Shown: in pieces, positions 1-7,827 of the stretch | Position numbering within the stretch: the stretch's first letter is position 1 | Layout of the letters: every line of letters starts with the position of its first letter | DNA from: Actinobacillus succinogenes 130Z | Lineage (GTDB): Bacteria; Pseudomonadota; Gammaproteobacteria; Enterobacterales; Pasteurellaceae | Length of the DNA stretch: 64,000 nucleotides | Assembly: GCF_000017245.1 (NCBI RefSeq) | Contig: NC_009655.1 | Span: 620,001 to 684,000, forward strand | Direction of reading: 5' to 3' | Translations under genes and position numbers: made by a program | The notes under the pieces: generated by a model | Database searches by the model: none | Seen by the model: only the letters and a program-made list of their open reading frames with translations | What the model was told of the DNA's origin: nothing

Positions 1-1231
1 CGTTCGACAAAAAGAACGAATCAAACAACTGCGCGCCAATATCGATATTCTCACGTTAACTGCCACGCCGATTCCGCGTACGCTGAATATGGCGATGAAC
101 GGAATTCGTGATTTATCCATTATTTCTACGCCGCCGGCGCGTCGGTTAACCATTAAAACCTTTGTGCGTCAGCAGGACGATCTCACCGTTCGCGAAGCGA
201 TTTTGCGCGAAATTTTGCGGGGCGGACAGGTTTATTATCTGCATAATGATGTGGCAAGTATTGAAAATTGTGCGGAAAAATTGACCGCACTTGTGCCGGA
301 AGCACGCGTTACCGTAGGGCACGGACAAATGCGGGAACGGGAATTGGAACGGGTGATGACGGATTTTTATCATCAGCGTTTCAATGTGCTGGTCTGTTCT
401 ACCATTATCGAAACCGGCATTGATGTGCCTACCGCCAATACCATTATTATCGAACGGGCGGATAATTTCGGTTTGGCTCAATTACACCAATTACGCGGAC
501 GGGTAGGGCGTTCTCATCATCAGGCATACGCCTATTTGCTGACGCCGCCGCCGAAATTGATGACCAAAGACGCGCTGAAACGTTTGGAAGCGTTGGAAAG
601 TCTGGATAATCTCGGGGCCGGCTTCGTTTTGGCTACGCATGATTTAGAAATCCGCGGTGCGGGCGAATTACTGGGTTCCGAGCAGAGCGGGCAGATTGAA
701 AGTATCGGTTTCTCATTATACATGGAATTATTGGAAGCCGCCGTGACGGCGATGAAAGAAGGACGCGAACCTAGTCTGGACGAACTCACGCAACAGCAGG
801 TAGAAATTGATTTACGGGTGTCGGCGTTATTACCGGAAGATTATCTGGGCGATGTCAATATGCGCTTGTCCTTTTATAAACGCATTGCCGGGGCGGAAAA
901 TAAAACGGCTTTGGACGAGTTAAAAGTAGAATTAATCGATCGTTTCGGTTTGTTGCCGGAGGCGGCCCAAAATCTGATGCGGATTGCGGAATTACGCACT
1001 TTGGCAAAACAGCTTAAAATTATCAAAATTGACGGCACGGCAACCGGCGGCTTTATTGAATTTAACCCGACGGCGGATATTGAACCGATGAAATTCCTGA
1101 ATCTTATTCAGCAACAACCGGCAGTGTTTAAATTTGACGGACCGACCAAATTCCGTTTTTCCCACAATTTAGAACAACCGAAAGTACGGTTGGAATTTGT
1201 ATTAAATTTATTGAATTCATTATCGGATTAG
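1..1231 (+). CDS. mfd: Transcription-repair coupling factor Mfd, C-terminal part
   Basis: The 5' end is cut by the window; the reading frame is open from base 2 and carries about 409 C-terminal residues. Mfd is a DNA translocase that removes stalled RNA polymerase and recruits UvrA. Visible are the TATPIPRTLNMAM helicase motif near the left edge, the second RecA-like domain with its STIIETGIDVP and QLRGRVGRS motifs (motifs V and VI), and the C-terminal TRCF domain that ends in a LEFVLNLL stretch. The alignment with enterobacterial Mfd is from memory and continuous, with no break. It ends in TAG and is followed by a 217-base gap before raiA. Confidence 0.97.
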   Translation, partial: VRQKERIKQLRANIDILTLTATPIPRTLNMAMNGIRDLSIISTPPARRLTIKTFVRQQDDLTVREAILREILRGGQVYYLHNDVASIENCAEKLTALVPEARVTVGHGQMRERELERVMTDFYHQRFNVLVCSTIIETGIDVPTANTIIIERADNFGLAQLHQLRGRVGRSHHQAYAYLLTPPPKLMTKDALKRLEALESLDNLGAGFVLATHDLEIRGAGELLGSEQSGQIESIGFSLYMELLEAAVTAMKEGREPSLDELTQQQVEIDLRVSALLPEDYLGDVNMRLSFYKRIAGAENKTALDELKVELIDRFGLLPEAAQNLMRIAELRTLAKQLKIIKIDGTATGGFIEFNPTADIEPMKFLNLIQQQPAVFKFDGPTKFRFSHNLEQPKVRLEFVLNLLNSLSD

Positions 1232-1448
1232 AGACATCACCGTCGTTTCAGCTCGTTAAGCTTAATTGATTTTTATCATAAGAAAAAACGGTTTTTTGTA
1301 CTTTTTCGACTTAGATCACATTTTGTAAAAATTTGTTTGAAGGGATGTAAGAAATTACTTGCAAACCGAAGTTAATCAGCATATTTTGTTAACAAAGGAT
1401 GTAAAACGGGTGCCGCAAAGCACTCTCACAGCAAAAGAGGTAACTGCT

Positions 1449-1769
1449 ATGACACTTAATATCGCAAGCAAACAAATGGACATCACCCCTGCAATCCGTT
1501 CTCATATTGAAGAACGTCTCGCAAAATTAGAAAAATGGCAAACGCAGTTAATCAATCCCCACTTTGTATTGAGTAAACTACCGCAGGGTTTCGGGGTGGA
1601 AGCGACAATCGGCACGCCGTTCGGTAATTTATTTGCCACCGCAGAATCCGACGATATGTATGTCGCCATCAATAATGTAGAAGAAAAATTAGAAAAACAG
1701 CTGAATAAACTACAGCATAAAGGGGAAGCCCGTCGTGCGGATGAACGTTTAAAAGATTCTTTCAGATAG
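1449..1769 (+). CDS. raiA: Ribosome-associated inhibitor RaiA / hibernation factor
   Basis: A 106-residue protein of the short HPF/RaiA family, which binds the decoding region of the 30S subunit in stationary phase or cold and stops translation. The start ITSKQMxITPAIR-like (here LNIASKQMDITPAIRSH), the LAKLEKWQTQLINPH segment and the basic QLNKLQHKGEARRA helix match E. coli YfiA closely. I chose ATG 1449 because it has an AAGAGG ribosome site 7-9 bases upstream and matches the family start; the frame is open further upstream to 1359 but that part has no resemblance. The acidic tail of E. coli RaiA is missing here, the protein ending in LKDSFR. It is monocistronic, with its own terminator. 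Confidence 0.93.
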   Translation: MTLNIASKQMDITPAIRSHIEERLAKLEKWQTQLINPHFVLSKLPQGFGVEATIGTPFGNLFATAESDDMYVAINNVEEKLEKQLNKLQHKGEARRADERLKDSFR

Positions 1770-1783
1770 TATCGTATCGACCG

Positions 1784-1820
1784 ATTGCTTGAAGTTTAAG
1801 TACTTCAAGCAATTCTTTTT
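1784..1820 (+). terminator. Rho-independent terminator of raiA
   Basis: An 11-base perfect stem (ATTGCTTGAAG / CTTCAAGCAAT) with an 8-base loop is followed by TCTTTTT, 15 bases after the raiA stop. Confidence 0.85.
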
Positions 1821-1832
1821 AAGAACATAAGC

Positions 1833-1873
1833 AAAGTGCGGTGAAAATGTTAAAATTTTTCACCGCACTTTTT
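1833..1873. terminator. Head-to-head uptake-signal pair acting as bidirectional terminator
   Basis: AAAGTGCGGTGAAAA and TTTTCACCGCACTTT are arranged as an inverted repeat with T/A runs at both ends. It lies between convergent raiA and nlpD, so it can stop transcription from both sides. Each arm holds a full 9-base uptake signal. Confidence 0.8.
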
Positions 1874-1892
1874 AATTTTGCCGTTCGTGACT

Positions 1893-3152
1893 TTAACGGC
1901 GCGGTAGATAACGGGTCGGATCCACCGATTTACCTTTGTAACGGATTTCAAAATGGAGTTTCACACGGTTCGTTCCGCTACTTCCCATTTTAGCAATCTG
2001 CTGACCGGCTTTCACTTCCTGCTGATCACGAACGGAAATGCTGTCATTATGGGCATAGGCACTTAAGAAATCATCATCGTGTTTGATGATAATCAGATTA
2101 CCGTAACCACGTAATGCGTTGCCCGCATAAACGACACGCCCCGGTGCGGCGGCGTATACCGCCTGCCCTTTCGAACCGCCGATATCGATACCTTTGTTTC
2201 CACCGTCGCCGGCTGAGAAACCTTGAGTTATTTTACCGGTAGTCGGCCATTGCCATTTCAAATTTGACGCCGGAGCCGTCACTGATGCTGGAGATCCCGC
2301 TGTTCCGGCAACGACCGTACCTGTTGTCGCCCCCGCCGTACCGACGCCGGCAACGATGCCTCCGGTCGGAGTTGTCGGAGCCGTACCGGTTCCTGCCGTC
2401 ACTCCGGCAGTCGGTGCGACTGTTCCGCTGGCGGCCTTAACCGGGCCTGTTACCGTACCGTCCGAACCGTATTGGGTACCGTTCGGCCCCGCGGTGTAGG
2501 AAACTTGCGGTTCCGCAGGCACCTGAACTTCGGTGCATTGCTGTTGAGTAGTGGTTGCCGCCGTTGCGGTACCGCTGGATACTTTTAGAGTCTGCCCGAC
2601 TTTCAGATTATAGGGTTCCGACATGCCGTTTAATGCCGCCAATTCTTTTACGTCAATGCCGGCAATATAGGCGATTAAGAACATTGTGTCGCCTTTTTTT
2701 ACCGTATATTCCGTCGCTTTATAAAAGCCTTTGTCGATTTTGCTGTAATCCGGTGCATTGGTTTCGGCATTACGCGGAATTTCTACGGTTTGACTTTGAT
2801 TACTTGCTTTATTGCCGGCCGCCGGTACTTCAACGGTTTTACACACGGTTTTAGTCGTCATCGCCGGTTGCTGCTGGGTTTGCTGAAGGGACGGTTGAGC
2901 CGTTGTCGCGGCAGTCGGTAAAGTTCCGGCCTGATTTGCTACCGGTTGGGGGGCAACCGGACTATTCATATTTTCAGGCATTGCGCTTTGTTGAACCTGC
3001 GGTTCCCATGTACTGTTCGAAGAACCGTCGACCGGTTGCGGAATTGACGGTGATAGCGTTCCGTCTACACTATCGACCGGTGCGGGCGTGGATGAGGAAC
3101 ATCCCGCCAATACGGCTGCGGCGAGAGGTAGTAATAAAAAAGATTTCTTCAT
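1893..3152 (-). CDS. nlpD: Murein hydrolase activator NlpD (LysM, M23 lipoprotein)
   Basis: A 419-residue outer-membrane lipoprotein. Residues 1-18 form a lipoprotein signal ending in the lipobox LAGC. A LysM peptidoglycan-binding domain lies around residues 147-192 (YTVKKGDTMFLIAYIAGID), followed by a long Ala/Thr/Gly/Pro-rich linker (about 195-290) and a C-terminal M23 domain (about 300-415). The M23 domain lacks the metal ligands of an active peptidase (GFSAGDGGNKGIDIGG where H..D would be), as in NlpD and EnvC, which activate the amidase AmiC at the septum rather than cut themselves. It is last in the surE-yqaA-lipoprotein-nlpD run. No rpoS follows, as usual in this family. Confidence 0.93.
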   Translation of the reverse strand: MKKSFLLLPLAAAVLAGCSSSTPAPVDSVDGTLSPSIPQPVDGSSNSTWEPQVQQSAMPENMNSPVAPQPVANQAGTLPTAATTAQPSLQQTQQQPAMTTKTVCKTVEVPAAGNKASNQSQTVEIPRNAETNAPDYSKIDKGFYKATEYTVKKGDTMFLIAYIAGIDVKELAALNGMSEPYNLKVGQTLKVSSGTATAATTTQQQCTEVQVPAEPQVSYTAGPNGTQYGSDGTVTGPVKAASGTVAPTAGVTAGTGTAPTTPTGGIVAGVGTAGATTGTVVAGTAGSPASVTAPASNLKWQWPTTGKITQGFSAGDGGNKGIDIGGSKGQAVYAAAPGRVVYAGNALRGYGNLIIIKHDDDFLSAYAHNDSISVRDQQEVKAGQQIAKMGSSGTNRVKLHFEIRYKGKSVDPTRYLPRR

Positions 3153-3171
3153 TTTTCGCTTTCCTTGGGGA

Positions 3172-3363
3172 TTATTTCATATTATCGGGCATATCGCTTT
3201 GTTCGACCGTCGGTATAAAGCCGCCGCCTTCCATTGCACCCGTTCCTGCTACCGGTTGCATAATGCCGTCGGGCAATACATTAGGATCTTTTTCAGCGGA
3301 ACGTTCGGATGAACAAGCTGTTAGGATTGTCATTATAGACAACAAAAAAATGATTTTTTTCAT
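3172..3363 (-). CDS. Small lipoprotein resembling the NlpD N-terminus
   Basis: A 63-residue predicted lipoprotein with signal and lipobox LTAC at residues 14-17, leaving a mature peptide of only 47 residues. Its mature part repeats features of the mature start of the adjacent NlpD in the same order: CSS, a QPV-G element, and then VEQSDMPDNM against NlpD VQQSAMPENM. It therefore looks like a duplicate of the NlpD N-terminus lacking LysM and M23. It sits 19 bases upstream of nlpD and 10 downstream of the yqaA-like gene, on the same strand, with an AAGGAAAT ribosome site. Function unknown; it may occupy the same outer-membrane partner as NlpD. Confidence 0.75.
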   Translation of the reverse strand: MKKIIFLLSIMTILTACSSERSAEKDPNVLPDGIMQPVAGTGAMEGGGFIPTVEQSDMPDNMK

Positions 3364-3373
3364 TTTATTTCCT

Positions 3374-3949
3374 TTATTTTAAAACTAAATAGGCAATTAT
3401 GGCTAAAGCAACCACAGACCAGCCGATCACTTCAATGGAACGGCGCAGTTTATCTGCAAATTTAGTTCCGCCCCATGCCGCTAATTTAGCAATCAATAAA
3501 AAACGGGCTGCGCGGGAAATCGTAGCGGTGAGAACAAAGGGGATGAACATCATTTGCATGACACCGGCGGCGATGGTGAAAATTTTATAGGGAATCGGCG
3601 AAAAACCGGCAACAAAAACTACCAGTATGCCCCATTGTTCAAACCATGAAATGGCTTTATCCCATTGAGTTTGATACCCCCATTTCACGATATATTGCTG
3701 TACGAAATCAAAAGCGTAATAACCGACGGAATAACCGATCATACCGCCGACAATCGAGGCTATAGTACAAATTATTGCAAATCTGACCGCACTTTGAGGT
3801 TTGGACATCGCCATCGGAATCAGCATGACGTCCGGCGGAATCGGGAAGAAAATGGCTTCGATAAAACTGACAAATGCTAACCAATATGTCGCCAGGCGAT
3901 GTTTGGACCACGCCATGGTTTTGTCATACATTGCCCCAAAAACATTCAT
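3374..3949 (-). CDS. yqaA: YqaA/DedA-type SNARE-associated membrane protein
   Basis: A 191-residue inner-membrane protein of the VTT/DedA superfamily, YqaA branch. The FIEAIFFPIPPDVMLIPMA motif near residues 29-47 is the family signature (E..x..PIPPD re-entrant loop), and GFSPIPYKIFTIAAGV near residues 115-130 is the second one (F.P.P.K...). Four to five hydrophobic segments are visible. DedA relatives are lipid flippases or keep proton-motive force and envelope stable; the substrate here is not known. An uptake signal lies inside the gene and encodes QSAVRF. The gene follows surE by 40 bases. Confidence 0.8.
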   Translation of the reverse strand: MNVFGAMYDKTMAWSKHRLATYWLAFVSFIEAIFFPIPPDVMLIPMAMSKPQSAVRFAIICTIASIVGGMIGYSVGYYAFDFVQQYIVKWGYQTQWDKAISWFEQWGILVVFVAGFSPIPYKIFTIAAGVMQMMFIPFVLTATISRAARFLLIAKLAAWGGTKFADKLRRSIEVIGWSVVALAIIAYLVLK

Positions 3950-3989
3950 AAGCTTCCCTTTCGATCGTATTGTTAAAATAAATGTCGTA

Positions 3990-4730
3990 TTATTCCTGTT
4001 CTAACCAAGTTTGTAAAGAACGAAGTGAATGGTGTGCGGTCAAATCGGGTTGAATCGGGGTAATCGATACATAACCCTGTTGTACCGCATGGAAATCCGT
4101 ACCTTCCGCTTCATCTTCCGGTAGCCCCGCCGGGCCGATCCAATAAATGGCTTCTCCGCGCGGATCCGCCTGTTTTATCACTTCCGCCGCGGAAGAACGA
4201 TGTCCCAGGCGACACACTTTCAATCCTTTGAGGTTCTCATAAGGTAAATCCGGCACATTAATATTTAAAATTTCACGGCTTTTTAACAGTTGTCCGTGTA
4301 ATTTAGGAATTAAATCACATACGATTTTCGCCGCACTTTCATAATGTTGCCGTCCGTCCAATGACACCGCAATAGCCGGTAAGCCTAGATGACGCCCCTC
4401 TAATGCAGCGGCAAGCGTACCGGAATAGAGCGTGTCGTCTCCCAAATTTACGCCCGCATTAATACCGGATACCACTAAATCAACCCGTCCCGATAAAAAA
4501 CCGTTTAGCGCTAGATGCACGCAATCGGCGGGCGTACCGTTAATGCAATAATCACGGTTATCCAGTTGACGGGGACGTAACGGTTCCACTAGCGTTAACG
4601 AACTCGATGCCGCACTGCGGTTGCGATCCGGTGCGACAATCACAACATTAGCGAACTTACGTAAATAGGTCGCCAATGTTTGGATTCCTTCCGCATGATA
4701 ACCGTCATCGTTAGAAAGCAAGATATTCAT
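3990..4730 (-). CDS. surE: 5'/3'-nucleotidase SurE
   Basis: A 246-residue metal-dependent nucleotidase that removes phosphate from nucleoside monophosphates. The N-terminal MNILLSNDDGYHAEGI carries the metal-binding DD pair; VAPDRNRSAASSSLTL and the SGINAGVNLGDDTLYSGT segment complete the active site as in E. coli SurE. Length is typical. First gene of the surE-yqaA-lipoprotein-nlpD run; the usual partner pcm (protein isoaspartate methyltransferase) is missing. Confidence 0.95.
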   Translation of the reverse strand: MNILLSNDDGYHAEGIQTLATYLRKFANVVIVAPDRNRSAASSSLTLVEPLRPRQLDNRDYCINGTPADCVHLALNGFLSGRVDLVVSGINAGVNLGDDTLYSGTLAAALEGRHLGLPAIAVSLDGRQHYESAAKIVCDLIPKLHGQLLKSREILNINVPDLPYENLKGLKVCRLGHRSSAAEVIKQADPRGEAIYWIGPAGLPEDEAEGTDFHAVQQGYVSITPIQPDLTAHHSLRSLQTWLEQE

Positions 4731-4776
4731 TCAGGTAATCCTTTTCCTTGTTATTCATCTTATTATTATAACAATA

Positions 4777-4802
4777 AAAAACCCGACTTTCGCCGGGTTT
4801 TG
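4777..4802 (-). terminator. Terminator downstream of ilvC
   Basis: An inverted repeat with arms AAAACCCG / CGGGTTTT around a short loop, flanked by A and T runs, 15 bases beyond the ilvC stop. On the minus strand it reads as a GC stem followed by T residues. Confidence 0.8.
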
Positions 4803-4816
4803 CTGTATGGTTGCGG

Positions 4817-6298
4817 TTAACCTTGAGAAGAAATGCGTTTCATATCGGTCATGTAACCGCGTAATTCTAAACCGATTAATTCCACCGGATGGTTACGGAT
4901 TTCATCATTAACGTCACGTAATGTCACATTGTCGATATCTACCGCCGGAGTCGGTTCCCCCAAGTCGCCTTTTTGTAAAGCCGGAATGATTTCTTTAGCC
5001 AGAATCGGAGTGGCAACGTTTGAGAATAAGTAGTTGCCGTATTCCGCCGTATCGGAAATAACCACGTTCATTTCGTATAAACGTTTACGGGCGATAGTAT
5101 TTGCGATTAACGGCAATTCATGCAAGGATTCGTAGTATGCGGATTCCTCGTAAATACCGCTTGCCACCATGGCATCAAATGCCATTTCTACGCCGGCTTT
5201 TACCATCGCAACCATTAATACGCCGTTATCAAAGTATTCCTGTTCGGAAATTTTGATGCCGTCGGCTTTCGGTGCGTTTTCGAAAGCGGTCTTACCGGTT
5301 GCTTCGCGCCAAGCCAATAAATCTTTATCGCCGTTAGCCCAGTCTTCCATCATAACGCGGGAGAATTCGCCGCTGATGATGTCGTCCATGTGTTTCAGGT
5401 ATAAGAAACCTAATTTTTCTTTAATTTGTTCGGAAAGCTCGAATGCACGCAGTTTCGCCGCATTGGACAGACGATCCATCATTAATGTAATACCGCCTTG
5501 TTTTAAGGCTTCGGTGATGGTTTCCCAACCGTATTGAATAAGCTTGCCCGCATAAGCCGGATCTTTACCGTCTGCGATTAATTTGTCGTAACATACGATC
5601 GAACCTGCTTGTAACATACCGCAAAGAATGGTTTGTTCGCCCATTAAGTCGGATTTTACTTCCGCAACGAATGAGGATTCTAATACGCCCGCACGGTCGC
5701 CGCCGGTTGCACTCGCCCATGCTTTTGCGATCGCCATACCTTCGCCTTTCGGATCGTTCGCCGGATGAACGGCGATTAAAGTAGGCACGCCGAACCCGCG
5801 TTTATATTCTTCACGCACTTCCGTACCCGGGCATTTTGGTGCGGACATTACAACGGTAATATCTTCACGAATTTGTTCGCCCACTTCAACGATGTTGAAA
5901 CCGTGAGAATAACCGAATGCTGCACCTTGTTTCATTAACGGCATTACATCGGATACGACTTTTGAATGCTGTTTATCCGGTGTTAAGTTGATGACTAAAT
6001 CGGCAGTCGGAATTAATTCTTCATATGTCCCTACTTTAAAGCCGTTTTCGGTTGCGCGTTGGAATGAAGGGCGTTTTTCTTCGATCGCCGCTTTACGCAA
6101 AGCATAGCTGATGTCCAAGCCGGAATCGCGCATATTTAAACCTTGGTTTAGACCTTGGGCGCCGCAACCTACGATTACAATTTTTTTACCTTTTAAGAAA
6201 TTGCAACCGTCGGAAAATTCGCTGCGATCCATAAAGCGGCAACGACCTAATTGATCAAGCTTTTCACGTAAATTCAGCGTATTAAAATAATTAGACAT
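4817..6298 (-). CDS. ilvC: Ketol-acid reductoisomerase, class II (long form)
   Basis: A 493-residue enzyme of valine and isoleucine synthesis that converts acetohydroxy acids to dihydroxy acids with NADPH and Mg2+. The Rossmann motif GCGAQGLNQGLN is at about residues 44-55 and the NADPH-selecting basic residues follow (SYALRK). The two knotted helical domains of the class II enzyme account for the length. Other ilv genes are absent from the window. It is divergent from gloA2-ilvY; the usual activator IlvY is therefore one gene away rather than directly facing ilvC. Confidence 0.97.
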   Translation of the reverse strand: MSNYFNTLNLREKLDQLGRCRFMDRSEFSDGCNFLKGKKIVIVGCGAQGLNQGLNMRDSGLDISYALRKAAIEEKRPSFQRATENGFKVGTYEELIPTADLVINLTPDKQHSKVVSDVMPLMKQGAAFGYSHGFNIVEVGEQIREDITVVMSAPKCPGTEVREEYKRGFGVPTLIAVHPANDPKGEGMAIAKAWASATGGDRAGVLESSFVAEVKSDLMGEQTILCGMLQAGSIVCYDKLIADGKDPAYAGKLIQYGWETITEALKQGGITLMMDRLSNAAKLRAFELSEQIKEKLGFLYLKHMDDIISGEFSRVMMEDWANGDKDLLAWREATGKTAFENAPKADGIKISEQEYFDNGVLMVAMVKAGVEMAFDAMVASGIYEESAYYESLHELPLIANTIARKRLYEMNVVISDTAEYGNYLFSNVATPILAKEIIPALQKGDLGEPTPAVDIDNVTLRDVNDEIRNHPVELIGLELRGYMTDMKRISSQG

Positions 6299-6417
6299 GG
6301 TGTTTTCCTTTTTTTACCGGATGAAATATGCAAACGATTATACGCTTTTTTTATGTTGCGTAAATTGATATTATCGGAATTTGTTATTGTGATTTGTGCA
6401 ATTTAAAAGAGGTTTTT

Positions 6418-6810
6418 ATGTCCAATCCGATTCTTGGTTTTCACCATATTGCCGTTATTGTTTCCGACTATGAAAAATCCAAAGTCTTTTATACGCAGAT
6501 TCTCGGCGCCCGAATTCTGGCGGAAACTTACCGGAACGCCCGTCAAAGTTATAAACTGGATCTTGCTTTTGCCGACGGTTCACAAATTGAATTGTTCAGT
6601 TTTCCCGCTCCGCCCGCGCGTCCGAACCGACCGGAAGCCTGCGGCTTGCGCCATTTGGCATTTCGGGTGGCGGATGTACAAAGCGCGGTGGATTTTTTAC
6701 AAGAAAATCAGGTGGAATGCGAACCGATTCGAATTGACGAATTAACCGGTAAACAATTTACGTTTTTTAAAGATCCCGACGGATTGCCGTTAGAGATCTA
6801 CCAAATTTAG
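6418..6810 (+). CDS. gloA2: Glyoxalase-like VOC family protein (YaeR/GloA2)
   Basis: A 130-residue vicinal-oxygen-chelate protein. HHIAVIVSDYEKSKVFY, IELFSFPAPPARPNRPEACGLRHLAF and FFKDPDGLPLEIYQ follow E. coli YaeR almost residue for residue, and the metal ligands (H at the start, E in IELF, H in LRHLAF, E in LEIY) are all there. Annotated as a possible lactoylglutathione lyase; the actual substrate in this subfamily is not settled. I took ATG 6418 with AAAAGAGG upstream rather than a TTG at 6394. It lies between ilvC (divergent) and ilvY (9 bases downstream). Confidence 0.88.
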   Translation: MSNPILGFHHIAVIVSDYEKSKVFYTQILGARILAETYRNARQSYKLDLAFADGSQIELFSFPAPPARPNRPEACGLRHLAFRVADVQSAVDFLQENQVECEPIRIDELTGKQFTFFKDPDGLPLEIYQI

Positions 6811-6819
6811 AGAATTTTT

Positions 6820-7668
6820 ATGAATTTCAATGATCTTTCCCTTTTTTTACAACTATCGGAAACCAAGAATTTCAGTAAAACGGCCAGGCAAAGCCATATG
6901 TCGCCTTCTACGCTGTCCCGCCAAATTCAACGGATGGAACAGGAATTAGGCGGTGTATTGTTTTTGCGAGATAACCGTCAGGTGCAACTGACGGAATTAG
7001 GCGAACAATTCGCGCAATTTGCCAAACGGAGCCGGGCGGATTGGCAGAATTTTCAAAGCCAAGTGCGCTCGAATTCGGCAGAATTATCGGGTGAACTTAA
7101 ATTATTCTGTTCGGTTACCGCCGCTTACAGCCATTTGCCGCAAGTACTGAAAAATTTCCGATTACGCTATCCGAAGGTGGAAATTCAACTTACCACGGGA
7201 GACGCGGCTTCGGCAATCCAGTTGGTGCAAACCCAGCAAGTGGATCTTGCCCTGGCGGGAAAACCGTTAAATTTGCCGAATGCCGTGGTTTTTCATCCTA
7301 TCGATGAGGTATCGCTTGCGCTGATTGCGCCGAGAGTAGCCTGTCCCGCCACCCAGTTATTACAGCAAGAGCCGGTGAATTGGCAGGAAATGCCGTTTAT
7401 TCTACCGGTGGAAGGACCGGTCCGGCAGAGGATCGATCAATGGTTCCGCCAGAAAAAAATCAAACATCCGAAAATTTATGCCACGGTATCCGGCCATGAA
7501 GGAATAGTACCCATGGTGGCATTAGGCTGCGGGTTGGCGTTGCTACCCGATGTGGTGATTAAAAACAGTCCGATGAATACGCAAATTTCCTCGTTAACCT
7601 TTGATACCGCTATTGCTCCGCTTGAATTAGGGTTCTGCGCACAGAAAAAAGTTTGGAATTACCGCTGA
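6820..7668 (+). CDS. ilvY: LysR-type activator IlvY, C-terminus frameshifted
   Basis: A 282-residue LysR regulator; IlvY activates ilvC when acetohydroxy acids accumulate. The helix-turn-helix (residues 18-37, SKTARQSHMSPSTLSRQIQR) and the effector domain (FCSVTAAYSHLP, VSGHEGIVPMVALGCGLALLP, LELGFCAQKK) match E. coli IlvY. After AQKK the protein ends abnormally in VWNYR. Reading in the -1 frame from the A6 run at 7645-7650 continues SLELPLIQAFWQCLPD and stops at 7698-7700, which is the expected IlvY end. A one-base loss, a sequencing error, or slippage would explain this. It probably still works, since only the last 16 or so residues are affected. Confidence 0.9.
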   Translation: MNFNDLSLFLQLSETKNFSKTARQSHMSPSTLSRQIQRMEQELGGVLFLRDNRQVQLTELGEQFAQFAKRSRADWQNFQSQVRSNSAELSGELKLFCSVTAAYSHLPQVLKNFRLRYPKVEIQLTTGDAASAIQLVQTQQVDLALAGKPLNLPNAVVFHPIDEVSLALIAPRVACPATQLLQQEPVNWQEMPFILPVEGPVRQRIDQWFRQKKIKHPKIYATVSGHEGIVPMVALGCGLALLPDVVIKNSPMNTQISSLTFDTAIAPLELGFCAQKKVWNYR

Positions 7669-7827
7669 TTCAGGCTTTTTGGCAATGCCTGCCCGATTAA
7701 TTCTGTGATTTGTATTCCGGATTTTACTATAAAGACTTGGCGAAATCCGACCGCACTTTCATACTCTTCTACAACAATTATTAATGATTTTTTAATCTCC
7801 CATATCGGTAACAGTGCGGTCGATTTT

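Noticed and set aside
1359..1448. Longer N-terminus for raiA
   Set aside because: TTG start without ribosome site and no similarity; ATG 1449 fits family and Shine-Dalgarno.
6299..6417. IlvY operator pair in the ilvC/gloA2 divergent region
   Set aside because: Only loose TGCAA/TTGC fragments are visible; not strong enough to call a site.
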